In this document: positions 15,973 through 25,198 of the stretch, piece after piece
How the letters are laid out: every line of letters starts with the position of its first letter
Position numbering within the stretch: the first letter of the stretch is position 1
Assembly (NCBI GenBank): GCA_016281495.1
Contig: JAEEIU010000038.1
Coordinates: 248,001 to 312,000 of the forward strand
Length of the DNA: 64,000 bases
Origin: Treponema sp.
GTDB lineage: Bacteria > Spirochaetota > Spirochaetia > Treponematales > Treponemataceae
Direction of reading: 5' to 3'
Position numbers and translations under genes: made by a program
The notes under the pieces: model-generated
Databases searched by the model: none
Told to the model about the DNA's origin: nothing
The model's input: the letters and a program-made list of their open reading frames with translations, nothing else

Positions 15973-18089
15973 GCGGGGACTCATACGGCAATGTATTTCC
16001 TGAATGGCGGGATTTTTTAGGCAGCAGCACGGACATAGAGGCACAGGGCTTTTTGCGCAAGGTCGTAAAACGCTCAGGAGAAATAGCAGACTATGACCGC
16101 AACAAGATTGAGTCTGCCATAGGCAAAGCAATACTTGCAGTGGAAGGCCGTAAGAATCCTGACAAAGCCGCTCACCTTACCAATGATGTCGAGGAACACC
16201 TCAGGCTGCTTCTTGCCGGAAGACGTGCCCACTCTATTCCTGCAATAGAGGAAATCCAGGACACAGTCGAAAACGTCCTCATCGAAAACAAGGAAGTCGA
16301 GATTGCAAAGGCTTACATCCTTTACCGCGAAAGGCACAATGCCATGCGTGATGCCAAAAACCTCATGCTGGACATCTCCAAGACAATGGACGGATACCTT
16401 CAGCAGAGCGACTGGCGCGTAAACGAAAACGCAAACGTCAACTTCTCCCTTGGAGGCCTTATCCTCCACAACTCAGGAACCATCACGGCCAACTACTGGC
16501 TCAAGAACATATATACCCCGGAAATCGCAAAGGCACACCAGGATTGTGCTTTCCACATCCACGACCTTTCGATGTTCAGCGGCTACTGTGCGGGCTGGAG
16601 CCTAAGGCAGCTCATCAAGGAAGGATTGGGCGGCGTTCCTGACAAGATTACCTCAAAACCCGCAAGCCACCTGAGCACCCTCGTAAACCAGATGGTGAAC
16701 TTTTTGGGCGTGCTCCAGAACGAATGGGCGGGTGCCCAGGCATTCTCATCTTTTGACACATACCTCGCACCATTTGTAAAAGTTGACAATCTTAGCGAAA
16801 CCGAGGTCAGGCAGTGCATACAAAGCTACCTGTTCGGAATAAACACCCCAAGCAGATGGGGAAGCCAGGCTCCGTTCACAAACATTACTCTTGACTGGAC
16901 ATGTCCCGCAGACCTGAAGAACGAAAAAGCCATAGTCGGCGGAAAGGAAATGAACTTTACCTACGGTGACTGCCAGAAGGAAATGGATGTCATCAACAAG
17001 GTTTTCATAGAACTCATGCTTGAGGGAGACTCTGCAGGCCGTGGATTCGGCTATCCGATTCCGACATACAACATAACAAGCGACTTCAACTGGGACAGCG
17101 AGAATGCACAGCTTCTGTTCAAGATGACCTCACAGTACGGAACACCCTACTTTCAGAACTTCATCAACTCAGACCTTGACCCAAGCGACGTACGTTCAAT
17201 GTGCTGCAGGCTCAGGCTTGACAAGAGGGAACTCAGGAAAAGGGGCGGCGGACTCTTTGGTTCCGATGAATTTACAGGAAGCCTTGGAGTAGTTACAATC
17301 AACCTGCCGCAGATAGGCTATCTTGCAAATGACGAAAAGGAATTCTACGAACGCCTTGACCATCTTATGGACCTTGCACGTGACAGCCTCCGCATTAAAA
17401 GAAAAGTCATACAGCGCCTTCTTGACGGAGGACTTTTCCCCTACACCAGACGCTACCTCAAGACGCTCAACAACCACTTCAACACGATTGGACTTTGCGG
17501 AATGAACGAATGCTGCCTGAATTTCCTTGGAGTGAACATAGCAGATCCCAAGGGAAAGGAATTCGCATGCCAGGTCCTTGACCACATGAGGAGCAGGATG
17601 CAGGACTATCAGGAAAAAACCGGAGAACTGTTCAACCTTGAGGCGACACCGGCAGAAAGCACGTCATACAGGCTTGCACGCCACGACATACAGAATTACC
17701 CCGACATCATAACAAGCGGCACAGACGATCCGTTCTACACGAACAGCACCCAGCTTCCGGTTGACTATACCGCGGACATCTTTGAGGCCCTTGACCATCA
17801 GGAGGCCCTGCAGACGCGTTATACCGGCGGAACAGTATTCCACACCTTTGTAGGACAGCAGATCACCGACTGGAAGGTTTGCAGGAATCTTGTCAGGACA
17901 ATGCTTTCAAATTACAGGATCCCGTATGTGACCATAAGCCCGATTTATTCAATCTGCAAGAAGCACGGTTACATTCCGGGAGAACATTTTGAATGTCCTA
18001 AATGCAAGGCGGAAAAACAGGCATTCCTAAAGGCAAAGCTTGTGGCACTGCAGAACGAAAAGGAACAGGCCAGGGTTTCACAGGCATGA
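15969..18089 (+). CDS. nrdD: Anaerobic ribonucleoside-triphosphate reductase NrdD, core subunit lacking the glycyl-radical segment
   Basis: Catalytic core of class III ribonucleotide reductase, which makes dNTPs without oxygen. An N-terminal ATP cone (GFLRKVVKRSGEIADYDR, residues ~27-115) is followed by the ten-stranded barrel, with the active-site regions HIHDLSMFSGYCAGW, SMCCRLRLDKREL and a finger loop FNTIGLCGMNECCLNFLG. The C-terminus has the zinc-site half ISPIYSICKKHGYIPGEH and ECPKC, then a charged helix (KAEKQAFLKAKLVALQNEKE), and it stops at residue 706. The glycyl-radical motif expected after CPxC is missing here. It is encoded by the next gene, 40 nt downstream, with its own Shine-Dalgarno. 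I see no slippery site or in-frame read-through. The core and the next gene presumably assemble into one enzyme. Confidence 0.95.
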   Translation: MSGDSYGNVFPEWRDFLGSSTDIEAQGFLRKVVKRSGEIADYDRNKIESAIGKAILAVEGRKNPDKAAHLTNDVEEHLRLLLAGRRAHSIPAIEEIQDTVENVLIENKEVEIAKAYILYRERHNAMRDAKNLMLDISKTMDGYLQQSDWRVNENANVNFSLGGLILHNSGTITANYWLKNIYTPEIAKAHQDCAFHIHDLSMFSGYCAGWSLRQLIKEGLGGVPDKITSKPASHLSTLVNQMVNFLGVLQNEWAGAQAFSSFDTYLAPFVKVDNLSETEVRQCIQSYLFGINTPSRWGSQAPFTNITLDWTCPADLKNEKAIVGGKEMNFTYGDCQKEMDVINKVFIELMLEGDSAGRGFGYPIPTYNITSDFNWDSENAQLLFKMTSQYGTPYFQNFINSDLDPSDVRSMCCRLRLDKRELRKRGGGLFGSDEFTGSLGVVTINLPQIGYLANDEKEFYERLDHLMDLARDSLRIKRKVIQRLLDGGLFPYTRRYLKTLNNHFNTIGLCGMNECCLNFLGVNIADPKGKEFACQVLDHMRSRMQDYQEKTGELFNLEATPAESTSYRLARHDIQNYPDIITSGTDDPFYTNSTQLPVDYTADIFEALDHQEALQTRYTGGTVFHTFVGQQITDWKVCRNLVRTMLSNYRIPYVTISPIYSICKKHGYIPGEHFECPKCKAEKQAFLKAKLVALQNEKEQARVSQA

Positions 18090-18129
18090 AAACATATTAT
18101 ACCGATTATAAAGTAAGGGAGGATAGATT

Positions 18130-18660
18130 ATGAGGACAGTTGCAGAGATTGAGGCAGAAATTGCCGAGACCCAACAGGAATTGGATACGGTGCGCGGAGA
18201 CGAGACGGAAGTCTATGCACGCATTGTAGGCTATTACCGTTCAGTCAGGAACTGGAACAAGGGAAAGCGCGATGAATACAACCAGAGGCTTTCTTTTGCC
18301 GTACCAGAGGATATAGGTGAACCGTCTGTACATGATGCGGTAAAGGCTCAGAAGGAAACAGATTTTTCTTCATCAAAAATGTCCAAGGAAGCTGTTGCCG
18401 GCTACGAACTGTTTACGAGGGCAACATGTCCGCACTGTCCTGCCGTAAAACAATATCTTGCTGATACATCCATCTCAGGAAAACACATAGACGTTGACAC
18501 AGACCAGGGTCTTGCAGAAGCCGCAGCAAAGGGAGTTCTTGCAACACCGACAGTCATCTTCTATGACAGTGCCAGCAACGAGATTGCGCGTGCCCACAAC
18601 ACTACGGAAATTGAGGCCATACTCTCAACCTGCACAGAACCGGCAGCCTCCATTGCGTAA
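18130..18660 (+). CDS. Detached NrdD glycyl-radical domain fused to a thioredoxin/glutaredoxin-like domain
   Basis: A 176-residue protein joining two parts of class III RNR chemistry. Residues 1-25 form a helix (AEIEAEIAETQQELDTV). Residues 26-56 carry the NrdD glycyl-radical loop, EVYARIVGYYRSVRNWNKGK, with Gly34 as the expected radical site. After a linker of about 30 residues comes a redoxin fold: YELFTRATCPHCPAVKQYL with CPHC at 100-103, and the cis-Pro segment LATPTVIFYD. It has a perfect AAGGGAGGA Shine-Dalgarno, so it is an independent gene and not a frameshifted end of nrdD. The likely role is to dock on NrdD, be activated by NrdG and supply or receive electrons through CPHC; this is inference. 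Confidence 0.88.
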   Translation: MRTVAEIEAEIAETQQELDTVRGDETEVYARIVGYYRSVRNWNKGKRDEYNQRLSFAVPEDIGEPSVHDAVKAQKETDFSSSKMSKEAVAGYELFTRATCPHCPAVKQYLADTSISGKHIDVDTDQGLAEAAAKGVLATPTVIFYDSASNEIARAHNTTEIEAILSTCTEPAASIA

Positions 18661-18664
18661 ATAG

Positions 18665-19426
18665 ATGCAGGATCTTTTGAACAGCCCGGCGGGAACGCTT
18701 GTAAAAACATCTTTGGTTGATTTTCCCGAACATGTTGTGGCCGCAGTATTCCTCAAAGGCTGCCCCATCCGATGTCCGTACTGCTACAACATCTCTTTGA
18801 TAGGAGACACGGAAAGCAGTCCGGATATTGCAAAAGAAAATGAATTTGTTACGCTGTCCGACATTTTCGCCCATCTTGAGAAAAGGAAAAATGTCCTTTC
18901 GGGGCTTGCCATATCCGGTGGAGAACCTCTTGAAAATCCCCGTCTTGTTCCCCTCATAAAAAAAGCACGTGAACTGGGATACAAAATCAAGCTAGACACA
19001 AACGGCCTTTTCCCGCAAAAACTAAAGGACTTGTGTGATGACCCTCTTACACGTCCAGACTACATCGCAATGGACATCAAGACATCTCCATACCGCTACG
19101 GATTGTTCTGTCCGGACAAAAACAGGGCAGAAGATTTTTCCAAAGTCTACGGGAAAAACCTGCTGGCATCTGTTGCAATCATCTCAAGCTTTCCTGTTGA
19201 ATGCAGGGAATTCAGGACGGTTCTGGTTCCACCGCTGGTTGATGAGGCTGATATAGAAAACATGGCGGAAGTAATTCCACAAGACTCCAGATGGTATCTT
19301 GCACAGTTTCAAAACCAGTCATGCCTGGACCCTGAGTATTGCGGGATTGAACCATATTCATCAGAACAACTTGAAGGGCTGGTGGAGCTTGCAAGAAAAA
19401 CACATCCGCTGGCACAACTTCGATAA
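18665..19426 (+). CDS. nrdG: Anaerobic ribonucleoside-triphosphate reductase activating protein NrdG (radical SAM)
   Basis: Radical SAM activase that uses SAM and a [4Fe-4S] cluster to create the glycyl radical of class III RNR. The 253-residue protein has the cluster motif CPIRCPYCYN (CX3CX2C, residues ~38-45), the GGEPLENPRL SAM-binding motif (ISGGEP) and a DTNGLFP strand. At 253 residues it is longer than the roughly 155-residue E. coli type and resembles the longer NrdG forms of anaerobes. It starts 4 nt after the glycyl-radical/redoxin gene and closes the operon. Its substrate glycine should be Gly34 of that small protein, not a residue of NrdD itself. Confidence 0.94.
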   Translation: MQDLLNSPAGTLVKTSLVDFPEHVVAAVFLKGCPIRCPYCYNISLIGDTESSPDIAKENEFVTLSDIFAHLEKRKNVLSGLAISGGEPLENPRLVPLIKKARELGYKIKLDTNGLFPQKLKDLCDDPLTRPDYIAMDIKTSPYRYGLFCPDKNRAEDFSKVYGKNLLASVAIISSFPVECREFRTVLVPPLVDEADIENMAEVIPQDSRWYLAQFQNQSCLDPEYCGIEPYSSEQLEGLVELARKTHPLAQLR

Positions 19427-19436
19427 AGGATGATGC

Positions 19437-19470
19437 AAAAAAAAACTCCCGTCTGGAAACCAAACAGGAG
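19437..19470 (-). terminator. Intrinsic terminator of tRNA-Met
   Basis: On the minus strand CTCC-GT-TGG pairs with CCA-AC-GGAG through a 12-bp stem with two G-T wobbles and a TTT loop. Nine T residues follow. It lies directly downstream of the tRNA. Confidence 0.85.
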
Positions 19471-19473
19471 CTA

Positions 19474-19546
19474 TAGTGGCGAGTGGGATCGAACCACTGA
19501 CATACGGAATATGAGTCCGTTGTTCTACCGACTGGACTACGCCACC
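19474..19546 (-). tRNA. tRNA-Met (anticodon CAT)
   Basis: A 73-nt cloverleaf. The 7-bp acceptor stem is GGTGGCG/CGCCACT with an A discriminator. The anticodon stem ACGGA/TCCGT encloses the loop CTCATAT, with CAT at 34-36. The T arm is AGTGG-TTCGATC-CCACT. CCA is not encoded. A CAT anticodon could also belong to a lysidine-modified tRNA-Ile. I favour elongator tRNA-Met, because the acceptor stem has a weak G-T first pair instead of the C-A mismatch of initiator tRNA. Confidence 0.9.
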
Positions 19547-19558
19547 ACGAATGTAAGA

Positions 19559-19587
19559 AATATATCATAAACCGATTTTCATGTCAA
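19559..19587 (-). promoter_or_regulatory. tRNA-Met promoter
   Basis: A consensus TTGACA (19587-19582) and TATATT (19564-19559) are separated by 17 bp on the minus strand. The predicted start is a few bases upstream of the mature tRNA 5' end. Confidence 0.75.
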
Positions 19588-19644
19588 GCCATATATTGCA
19601 TTTTACAGCCCTGACACATCATTTCAAGACGAGCATTATTTTGG

Positions 19645-19673
19645 TTGAGAATTTTTCAAACCTGTGCTATCAT
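19645..19673 (+). promoter_or_regulatory. Promoter of the chemoreceptor gene
   Basis: TTGAGA (19645-19650), a 17-bp spacer and TATCAT (19668-19673), preceded by the extended -10 TGC. This is a sigma-70-type promoter, although many chemotaxis genes use sigma-28. The leader is about 90 nt and ends in a strong GGAGG. Confidence 0.65.
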
Positions 19674-19771
19674 TGGTGTAATATAAAAGTTCCTCAATCA
19701 ACGTTTATGTAAACAATAGTTTTAGTTTTATAGTCGAAGAGTTTTGAGCTTATAGCTTAGGAGGAATAATT

Positions 19772-21868
19772 ATGGCTAGTACAGTAAAGAAATCATCCAG
19801 CCTGGTGGTAAGGCTCATTGCGTTAATAGGCCTGGGCGTTGCAGTCATTACATTGGTTCAGGTTTCAGTTCTTTCGGGAGTCGCAAAAAGAAATTCAAAG
19901 AATGAAAGTACAGCAAACTATGTCCGCTGGGTCAATTCCGTTGACACTACCCTCCAGGAAATAATCGAAGGCTATTTCAAGGACCTTCAGGTATACGCCG
20001 GGGCAGACATAATGGAAGCAGGCGATGTAACTGCCGCAGGTGAATGGCTTTTTAAGAACGCAAACCTCAGAAGCAAGGAATTCGACTACATCATGATTGC
20101 AGGACCGGACGGACTTGCATATACCGACCTTGGCAAACGCACAGACATAGCTGAACGAGACTATTTTCAGGCTATCGTAAAGAATGGTCAGGAAAGGTTC
20201 ATCGACAACCCCGTCATATCCAAAACCACGGGTGACAGGGTTGTTCACGTTGCAATGGCACTCAAGGACTCTAAGGGAAAGACTTTTGCCATGGTGGCAG
20301 GAGTCATCAAGAACGACGTCCTTGCACAGCCGATAAAGGAACTGGACGTACCTGAGGGTGTATGGCAGTTTTTGATTGACGGTAACGGTGCGGTAATCTA
20401 TCACCCAGCCGCAGAAGAAGGAGGAAACTTCCTCATACCGGTTGATGAGGCACATGCGGATCTTGTTGACGTAACCAAGAGAATGCTATCTGGCGAGAAA
20501 GGAGCTGAATGGATTACGGGATGGACTGGAAGCAAACAGGACCTGATGGTTTACTGTAGGGTTTCTGGAACTCCATGGGGTCTTGGTTTTGTAATTCCGG
20601 GACAGCTCATAAATGCGCTGGGAACCACAATAAGGAACTATACGGTTTTCTTTGGCATTATCGTTCTCGTGATGATTCTTCTCATGGGCATGTTTTTACT
20701 TGTCCGCTCACTCAAGCCGCTCCAGATGGTAAAGGACACAATCAACGGAATCGCCACAGGAAACGCAGATCTGACCAAACGAATCGACATTCATTCCAAC
20801 AACGAAATAGGTCAGGTGGTGTCTGGATTCAATACTTTTGCCGAAAAGCTTCAGAATATAATCCGGGACGTAAAAAACTCCAAGGACGAGCTTAGTGTCG
20901 CAGGAGAGGATATGGATGCATCCGCACAGGATACAACCTCCGCCATAACCCAGATTCTTGCCAACATAGAGGGCGTTCACAATCAGATTGTCGAGCAGAG
21001 TTCCTGTGTCGAGGAAACTGCGGGTGCCGTCCATCAGATTTCTGCAAACATCGCTTCCCTTGAGCGCATGGTCGAAAATCAAAGTGAGAGGGTTGCCGAC
21101 GCATCTTCCGCAATAGAGGAGATGATAGGAAACATCAAGTCGGTAAACGGCTCCGTTGACATAATGGCAAGATCTTTTGAGGAACTGCAGAGCGAGGCCA
21201 ATTCCGGCTATTCAAAGCAGCAGGACGTAAACGAAAGGATACAGCAGATAGACAACCAGAGCCAGATGCTTGCGGAAGCCAACTCTGCCATTGCATCTAT
21301 AGCGGAACAGACAAACCTTCTTGCCATGAACGCGGCAATTGAGGCGGCACATGCGGGAGAATCAGGAAAAGGATTCTCTGTTGTCGCAGATGAAATCAGA
21401 AAGCTTTCAGAGACTTCCACGGTTCAGTCAAAAACCATCGGAGACCAGCTCAAGAACATCAAGGATTCCATCAGGGACGTCGTACAGGCTTCAGGTGAAT
21501 CAAGCAAGGCGTTTGAATTGGTTTCGAATAAAATCAAGGATACAGACCAGCTGGTCATGCAGATTAAGGCGGCAATGGAAGAGCAGAACGAAGGCTCCCA
21601 CCAAATAAGCCAGTCACTTAGCGGAATGAATGACAGTACGCTTGAAGTCCGCAACGCATCAGCAGAGATGTCCGCAGGAAACAGTGCAATTCTTGATGAA
21701 ATACAGAGGCTTCAGGATACATCAATCACAATGAAGAACAGCATGAACGAAATGAGCACCAGCGCAAGAAAAATCAATGAAACTGGTGTAGCCTTGAGCA
21801 CAATCTCAAACAAGGTCAAGGATTCCATAAAGAAGATAGGATCCCAGATAGACTTGTTCAAAGTGTGA
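19772..21868 (+). CDS. Methyl-accepting chemotaxis protein
   Basis: Transmembrane chemoreceptor that signals to CheA/CheW. The 698-residue protein has a first membrane helix (residues ~12-34) and a periplasmic Cache-type sensor to about residue 285 ([16 protein letters not shown], the motif [12 protein letters not shown], and [16 protein letters not shown]). A second helix follows ([17 protein letters not shown]), then a HAMP domain ([20 protein letters not shown]) and a signalling domain whose hairpin tip is [19 protein letters not shown], with [15 protein letters not shown] after it. It has a GGAGG Shine-Dalgarno. The ligand cannot be told, but the double-Cache layout is common for amino acid and organic acid sensors. 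It is monocistronic, with a terminator directly downstream. Confidence 0.95.
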   Translation: MASTVKKSSSLVVRLIALIGLGVAVITLVQVSVLSGVAKRNSKNESTANYVRWVNSVDTTLQEIIEGYFKDLQVYAGADIMEAGDVTAAGEWLFKNANLRSKEFDYIMIAGPDGLAYTDLGKRTDIAERDYFQAIVKNGQERFIDNPVISKTTGDRVVHVAMALKDSKGKTFAMVAGVIKNDVLAQPIKELDVPEGVWQFLIDGNGAVIYHPAAEEGGNFLIPVDEAHADLVDVTKRMLSGEKGAEWITGWTGSKQDLMVYCRVSGTPWGLGFVIPGQLINALGTTIRNYTVFFGIIVLVMILLMGMFLLVRSLKPLQMVKDTINGIATGNADLTKRIDIHSNNEIGQVVSGFNTFAEKLQNIIRDVKNSKDELSVAGEDMDASAQDTTSAITQILANIEGVHNQIVEQSSCVEETAGAVHQISANIASLERMVENQSERVADASSAIEEMIGNIKSVNGSVDIMARSFEELQSEANSGYSKQQDVNERIQQIDNQSQMLAEANSAIASIAEQTNLLAMNAAIEAAHAGESGKGFSVVADEIRKLSETSTVQSKTIGDQLKNIKDSIRDVVQASGESSKAFELVSNKIKDTDQLVMQIKAAMEEQNEGSHQISQSLSGMNDSTLEVRNASAEMSAGNSAILDEIQRLQDTSITMKNSMNEMSTSARKINETGVALSTISNKVKDSIKKIGSQIDLFKV

Positions 21869-21879
21869 CATTTTCAACG

Positions 21880-21925
21880 GGCTGTCTGGAAACAGGAATG
21901 AAAACCGTTAAGGCAGCCTTTTTTT
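21880..21925 (+). terminator. Terminator of the chemoreceptor gene
   Basis: GGCTGTC (21880-21886) pairs with GGCAGCC (21912-21918), with one G-T wobble, followed by seven T. The loop of about 25 nt can form an inner stem. Confidence 0.7.
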
Positions 21926-22010
21926 ACAGCCACTCATAAAACTCTGCATCAGGAAAATGCCTGTTTACCCTCTGGGGTTGAACTTTATCCTTAGAGTTTT
22001 TCTCTTTTCC

Positions 22011-22039
22011 TTGACGTAGAAGAGAGTTACTTTTATAAT
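22011..22039 (+). promoter_or_regulatory. Promoter of the ankyrin/EPEPEY gene (predicted leaderless)
   Basis: TTGACG (22011-22016), a 17-bp spacer and a perfect TATAAT (22034-22039). The expected start near 22046 is 3 nt before the ATG at 22049. A second in-frame ATG at 22064 would have about 18 nt of leader, also without a Shine-Dalgarno. Confidence 0.75.
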
Positions 22040-22048
22040 ATATAAGAT

Positions 22049-24214
22049 ATGACAAAGAACCCAATGCTTAAAAAAATTTATATCCTCATTCTTGGGCTTT
22101 TTCTTTCGGGAATCTCCATTTTTGCCCGTAATACTGTTGACACGACAGATTACTATAAACTGGCACAGACTGGGACTGCAAAAGAGATTGTCGATGCATT
22201 CAAGAGAAATCCGGATTTAAGCAAGCAGGTTTTTGGATTACAGCGAGAGACATTCCTGATGATGATCCTTCATTACGACAGGGATCTTGAGATCGTAAAG
22301 AAAGTCCTGCAGGGTGAATGCTCGGTAAACGCCGTCACAGAAGATCAGAAAACACCGGTCATTTATGCCGCACAATACACAAGTCATCCAGAAGTCCTTG
22401 AATATGTCATTAAGGCAGGCACCCTCTTTGGTCTTGGAACAAAATCCAGGGTAACCAAAATCGACAATCACGGAATGACCGCATTTGATTATGCAAGACA
22501 AAACCCTACCCCAGGCTTGATTGAAATACTTGAAAAATACGGCAAGGAGCCTTCCGAGGACAAAAAAGACAAGGCCAACAAGGACAAGCAGCTGTACGGT
22601 TATATAAACACAGATAAAAGCGGCACAACATCCGTTTCGCTTGGAGAAGGCAAAACAGTTAAAGAGGAAGACAAAAAGCCAAAAGAACCGGAACCAGAGG
22701 AAACAAAGCAGGAACCACAGGTCACAACACAAGAGCCAGAGAATATAGAACCGGAGCCAGAGTACAAAGAACCTGAACCAGAGTACATTGAACCGGAACC
22801 AGAGTACACTGAGCCGGAACCAGAGTACATTGAACCGGAACCAGAGTACACTGAGCCGGAACCTGAATACATTGAACCCGAACCGGAGTACACAGAGCCA
22901 GAACCAGAGTACATTGAACCCGAACCGGAGTACATTGAACCCGAACCGGAGTACACTGAGCCGGAACCAGAGTACACTGAGCCGGAACCTGAATACATTG
23001 AACCAGAACCGGAGTACACTGAGCCGGAGCCAGAGTACATTGAACCCGAACCTGAATACACTGAGCCGGAACCAGAGTACACAGAACCGGAGCCAGAATA
23101 CATTGAACCAGAACCCGAGACTCTTGTCCTTGAGTCAGTTGAAGAAGAAGAACTTGAGCCCATTGTAATAATTCAACCAGAGCCGGAACCTCAACCGGAG
23201 CCTGAGCATATTGAACCAGAACCGAAGTACATCGAGCCGGAACCAGAGCCTCTTGTCCTTGAGACTGTGGAAGAAGATGAGCTAGAGCCTGTTGTCCTGA
23301 TTAAACCGGAACCAGAGCCTCAACCGGAACCTGAGTATTCTGAGCCCGAACCCAAGTACATCGAACCGGAACCTCAGCCAAAAGCAGAACCTGTCAAAGA
23401 ACTTGCAGAGGTTAAGGAACCTGTCGTTCAGGAAGAAAAGAAACCGGAACCTGTAATCAAAAAGACAGAACCGGTGGCCTTGGTCAGCGTGGCAGAGCCA
23501 AAAGAAAAGCCTAAAACAGAACGCCCCAAGGAAACCATCTATGATTACATAGAAGAAGAAAGCATTGAGCCGGAAAGCACAGAAAAGCCAGCGGGCATAA
23601 AAGACAGTGCCGACGAATACGGTGTAACCCAATTGATGAGGGCAGCCATGGCCGGAAACGACTGGCAGGTCCGCACATTGATTGAATCCAGAGCTGATGT
23701 CAACGCAAGGGATATCGACGGATGGACAGCCCTCATGTATGCTTGCCGCTATCAGCAGAATGTTCAGATAGTAAAGAACCTTATAGAAAACGGCGCCTAT
23801 GTCCGTGTAAGGAACAAGTATAATGTCACACCGCTTTTAATGGCGGCAGAGTATTCTCAAAACCCGGAAATACTCTCCGTCCTGCTTACAGACCGTTCAG
23901 CTGCGGATGAGGAAGTATTCAAGGCATTCATACTTACATTGTCAAGTACCCAGACTTCAACAGAAATAACAAAATCAAAGCTTGAGCTGTTCCTTGAAAA
24001 AGGTGTCGCCATTAACAGAATCTGGAAAGGAAAAACCCCGCTTATGTACGCCTGCCAGTATTCAACAAGTACCGAGATAATCCAGCTTTTGCTTGACCAG
24101 GGAGCCAAGACAACCATAAGGGATTCATCCGGAAAAACAGCATTTGACTATGCTAAAGAAAACCGTGCGCTGGAGCATGACTCAACGTACTGGATCTTGA
24201 ACGGAGGACAGTAA
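22049..24214 (+). CDS. Exported ankyrin-repeat protein with EPEPEY repeat array
   Basis: A 721-residue exported protein. A signal peptide ([20 protein letters not shown]) leads into ankyrin-like repeats up to about residue 165 ([20 protein letters not shown]). A low-complexity acidic Pro/Glu region follows. Residues 234-359 are 18 tandem copies of a 7-residue unit EPEPEY(I/T/K). Then come two copies of a longer block of about 42 residues ([14 protein letters not shown] and [14 protein letters not shown]). From residue ~525 more ankyrin repeats follow ([60 protein letters not shown]). The Pro/Glu array should form a stiff, extended, negatively charged spacer, as in TonB-like periplasmic linkers; this is inference. 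The start may be ATG 22049 or 22064. It lies 3 nt before rsmD. Confidence 0.85.
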   Translation: MTKNPMLKKIYILILGLFLSGISIFARNTVDTTDYYKLAQTGTAKEIVDAFKRNPDLSKQVFGLQRETFLMMILHYDRDLEIVKKVLQGECSVNAVTEDQKTPVIYAAQYTSHPEVLEYVIKAGTLFGLGTKSRVTKIDNHGMTAFDYARQNPTPGLIEILEKYGKEPSEDKKDKANKDKQLYGYINTDKSGTTSVSLGEGKTVKEEDKKPKEPEPEETKQEPQVTTQEPENIEPEPEYKEPEPEYIEPEPEYTEPEPEYIEPEPEYTEPEPEYIEPEPEYTEPEPEYIEPEPEYIEPEPEYTEPEPEYTEPEPEYIEPEPEYTEPEPEYIEPEPEYTEPEPEYTEPEPEYIEPEPETLVLESVEEEELEPIVIIQPEPEPQPEPEHIEPEPKYIEPEPEPLVLETVEEDELEPVVLIKPEPEPQPEPEYSEPEPKYIEPEPQPKAEPVKELAEVKEPVVQEEKKPEPVIKKTEPVALVSVAEPKEKPKTERPKETIYDYIEEESIEPESTEKPAGIKDSADEYGVTQLMRAAMAGNDWQVRTLIESRADVNARDIDGWTALMYACRYQQNVQIVKNLIENGAYVRVRNKYNVTPLLMAAEYSQNPEILSVLLTDRSAADEEVFKAFILTLSSTQTSTEITKSKLELFLEKGVAINRIWKGKTPLMYACQYSTSTEIIQLLLDQGAKTTIRDSSGKTAFDYAKENRALEHDSTYWILNGGQ
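22748..23125 (+). repeat. 21-bp tandem repeat array (18 units) coding EPEPEY(I/T/K)
   Basis: Eighteen consecutive in-frame 21-bp units. The seventh codon alternates mostly between Ile (ATT) and Thr (ACT or ACA), with one Lys at the start. The last unit ends in ETL instead of EY(I/T). Synonymous differences (CCA/CCG/CCC/CCT, GAA/GAG) and runs of I-T-I-T suggest expansion in pairs of units. Copy number should vary between strains. Confidence 0.95.
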
Positions 24215-24217
24215 GGC

Positions 24218-24796
24218 ATGCGTATAACGGGAGGAATACTCAAGGGAAGGACAACAACCGTACCGGACGGAAAAATGGCAATCAGGCCGGCAATGGACAG
24301 GATGAGGGAATCCATCTTTGACATAATTGGTCCTGACTTACCTGGAAAATCATTCCTTGACATGTTCAGCGGCTCAGGAACAATAGCGATAGAAGCCGTA
24401 TCCCACGGTGCGACATCGGTTTCCCTTTGTGAGATGGACAAATCAAAGGCAAGAATCGTACTGAAGAACGTTGCCATGTGCGAGGAAATCGGAGTAAGGA
24501 TAAACTGTCATTTTATGGCGGTGGAGCTTTATCTTAAAAGATGCAAGGAAAAATTCGACTATATCTTTTTTGATCCGCCGTTTCCATACAAATACCGGAA
24601 AGAGCTTCTGGAAACTACAGACAGCCGTTCGCTGCTGAATCCAGGCGGCATAGTGCTCATACATTACCCCCATGAGGATCCGCTTCCAGAGAAAATTGGA
24701 GGACTTGAACGCATAGACCAGCGAATTTATGGGCGTTCTATAGTGGATTTTTTCAAAAAAAGCCAAAACCAGCAGAATACTGTGGACAAAACTTGA
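24218..24796 (+). CDS. rsmD: 16S rRNA (guanine-N2)-methyltransferase RsmD
   Basis: SAM-dependent methyltransferase for G966 of 16S rRNA. The 192-residue protein starts MRITGGILKGRTT, typical of RsmD, then has RPAMDRMRESIFDIIG, the SAM motif FLDMFSGSGTIAIEA (residues ~47-61) and the catalytic DPPF in YIFFDPPFPY (about residue 118). The length is normal. It starts 3 nt after the ankyrin gene, so it is probably cotranscribed with it. Confidence 0.96.
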   Translation: MRITGGILKGRTTTVPDGKMAIRPAMDRMRESIFDIIGPDLPGKSFLDMFSGSGTIAIEAVSHGATSVSLCEMDKSKARIVLKNVAMCEEIGVRINCHFMAVELYLKRCKEKFDYIFFDPPFPYKYRKELLETTDSRSLLNPGGIVLIHYPHEDPLPEKIGGLERIDQRIYGRSIVDFFKKSQNQQNTVDKT

Positions 24797-24804
24797 AAAA
24801 ACCC

Positions 24805-24832
24805 TTGACAATTTTTGTATTCGCAGTAAAAT
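24805..24832 (+). promoter_or_regulatory. Promoter of the TPR-rlmN operon
   Basis: A perfect TTGACA (24805-24810) and TAAAAT (24827-24832) with a 16-bp spacer. An AAGGA at 24843-24847 precedes the ATG at 24853. Confidence 0.65.
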
Positions 24833-24852
24833 TATACTTATAAAGGAATAAT

Positions 24853-25197
24853 ATGGATGAAGATTTAAAAAAACAAATCGACAGCAAGCAAGGTAAAGAT
24901 GGTTTTATAAAAGTTACCGATGAACCTGTAACCGGCCTTTCTTCACAACAAAAGGTAGTACTGATACGCAAAGCCAATGAGCTTTTCAATAAAGGCGAGT
25001 ACGACATGGCGGAACGTATTTATATTACCACAGGTTACTCTGATGGGCTCACCAGATGCGGTGATGTCTATGCAGAGAAAAAACAATATATGCAAGCCTT
25101 AAAGTTATATCTTTTGGCACATAATAAAAGAAAATCAGATCCGTTAATTGAAAAACTTTCTGCAATGGTTTCTGTAATGCTACAAAGCGAGGATTAA
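24853..25197 (+). CDS. Small helical protein, possible TPR-type partner, function unknown
   Basis: A 114-residue soluble protein. The first 35 residues are polar and probably disordered (MDEDLKKQIDSKQGKDGF). The rest is helical with TPR-like spacing: ANELFNKGEYDMAERIYITT, the motif GDVYAEKKQYMQALKLYLLA and a final helix. I do not recognise a named family. It ends 1 nt before the next TPR gene, and a promoter and AAGGA Shine-Dalgarno precede it. The tight linkage suggests the two proteins work together, but that is inference. Confidence 0.75.
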   Translation: MDEDLKKQIDSKQGKDGFIKVTDEPVTGLSSQQKVVLIRKANELFNKGEYDMAERIYITTGYSDGLTRCGDVYAEKKQYMQALKLYLLAHNKRKSDPLIEKLSAMVSVMLQSED

Positions 25198-25198
25198 C

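Noticed and set aside
22600-23163. A long minus-strand frame of [16 protein letters not shown] repeats
   Set aside because: It is the antisense of the EPEPEY array; low complexity arises from the repeat and it has no start signals.
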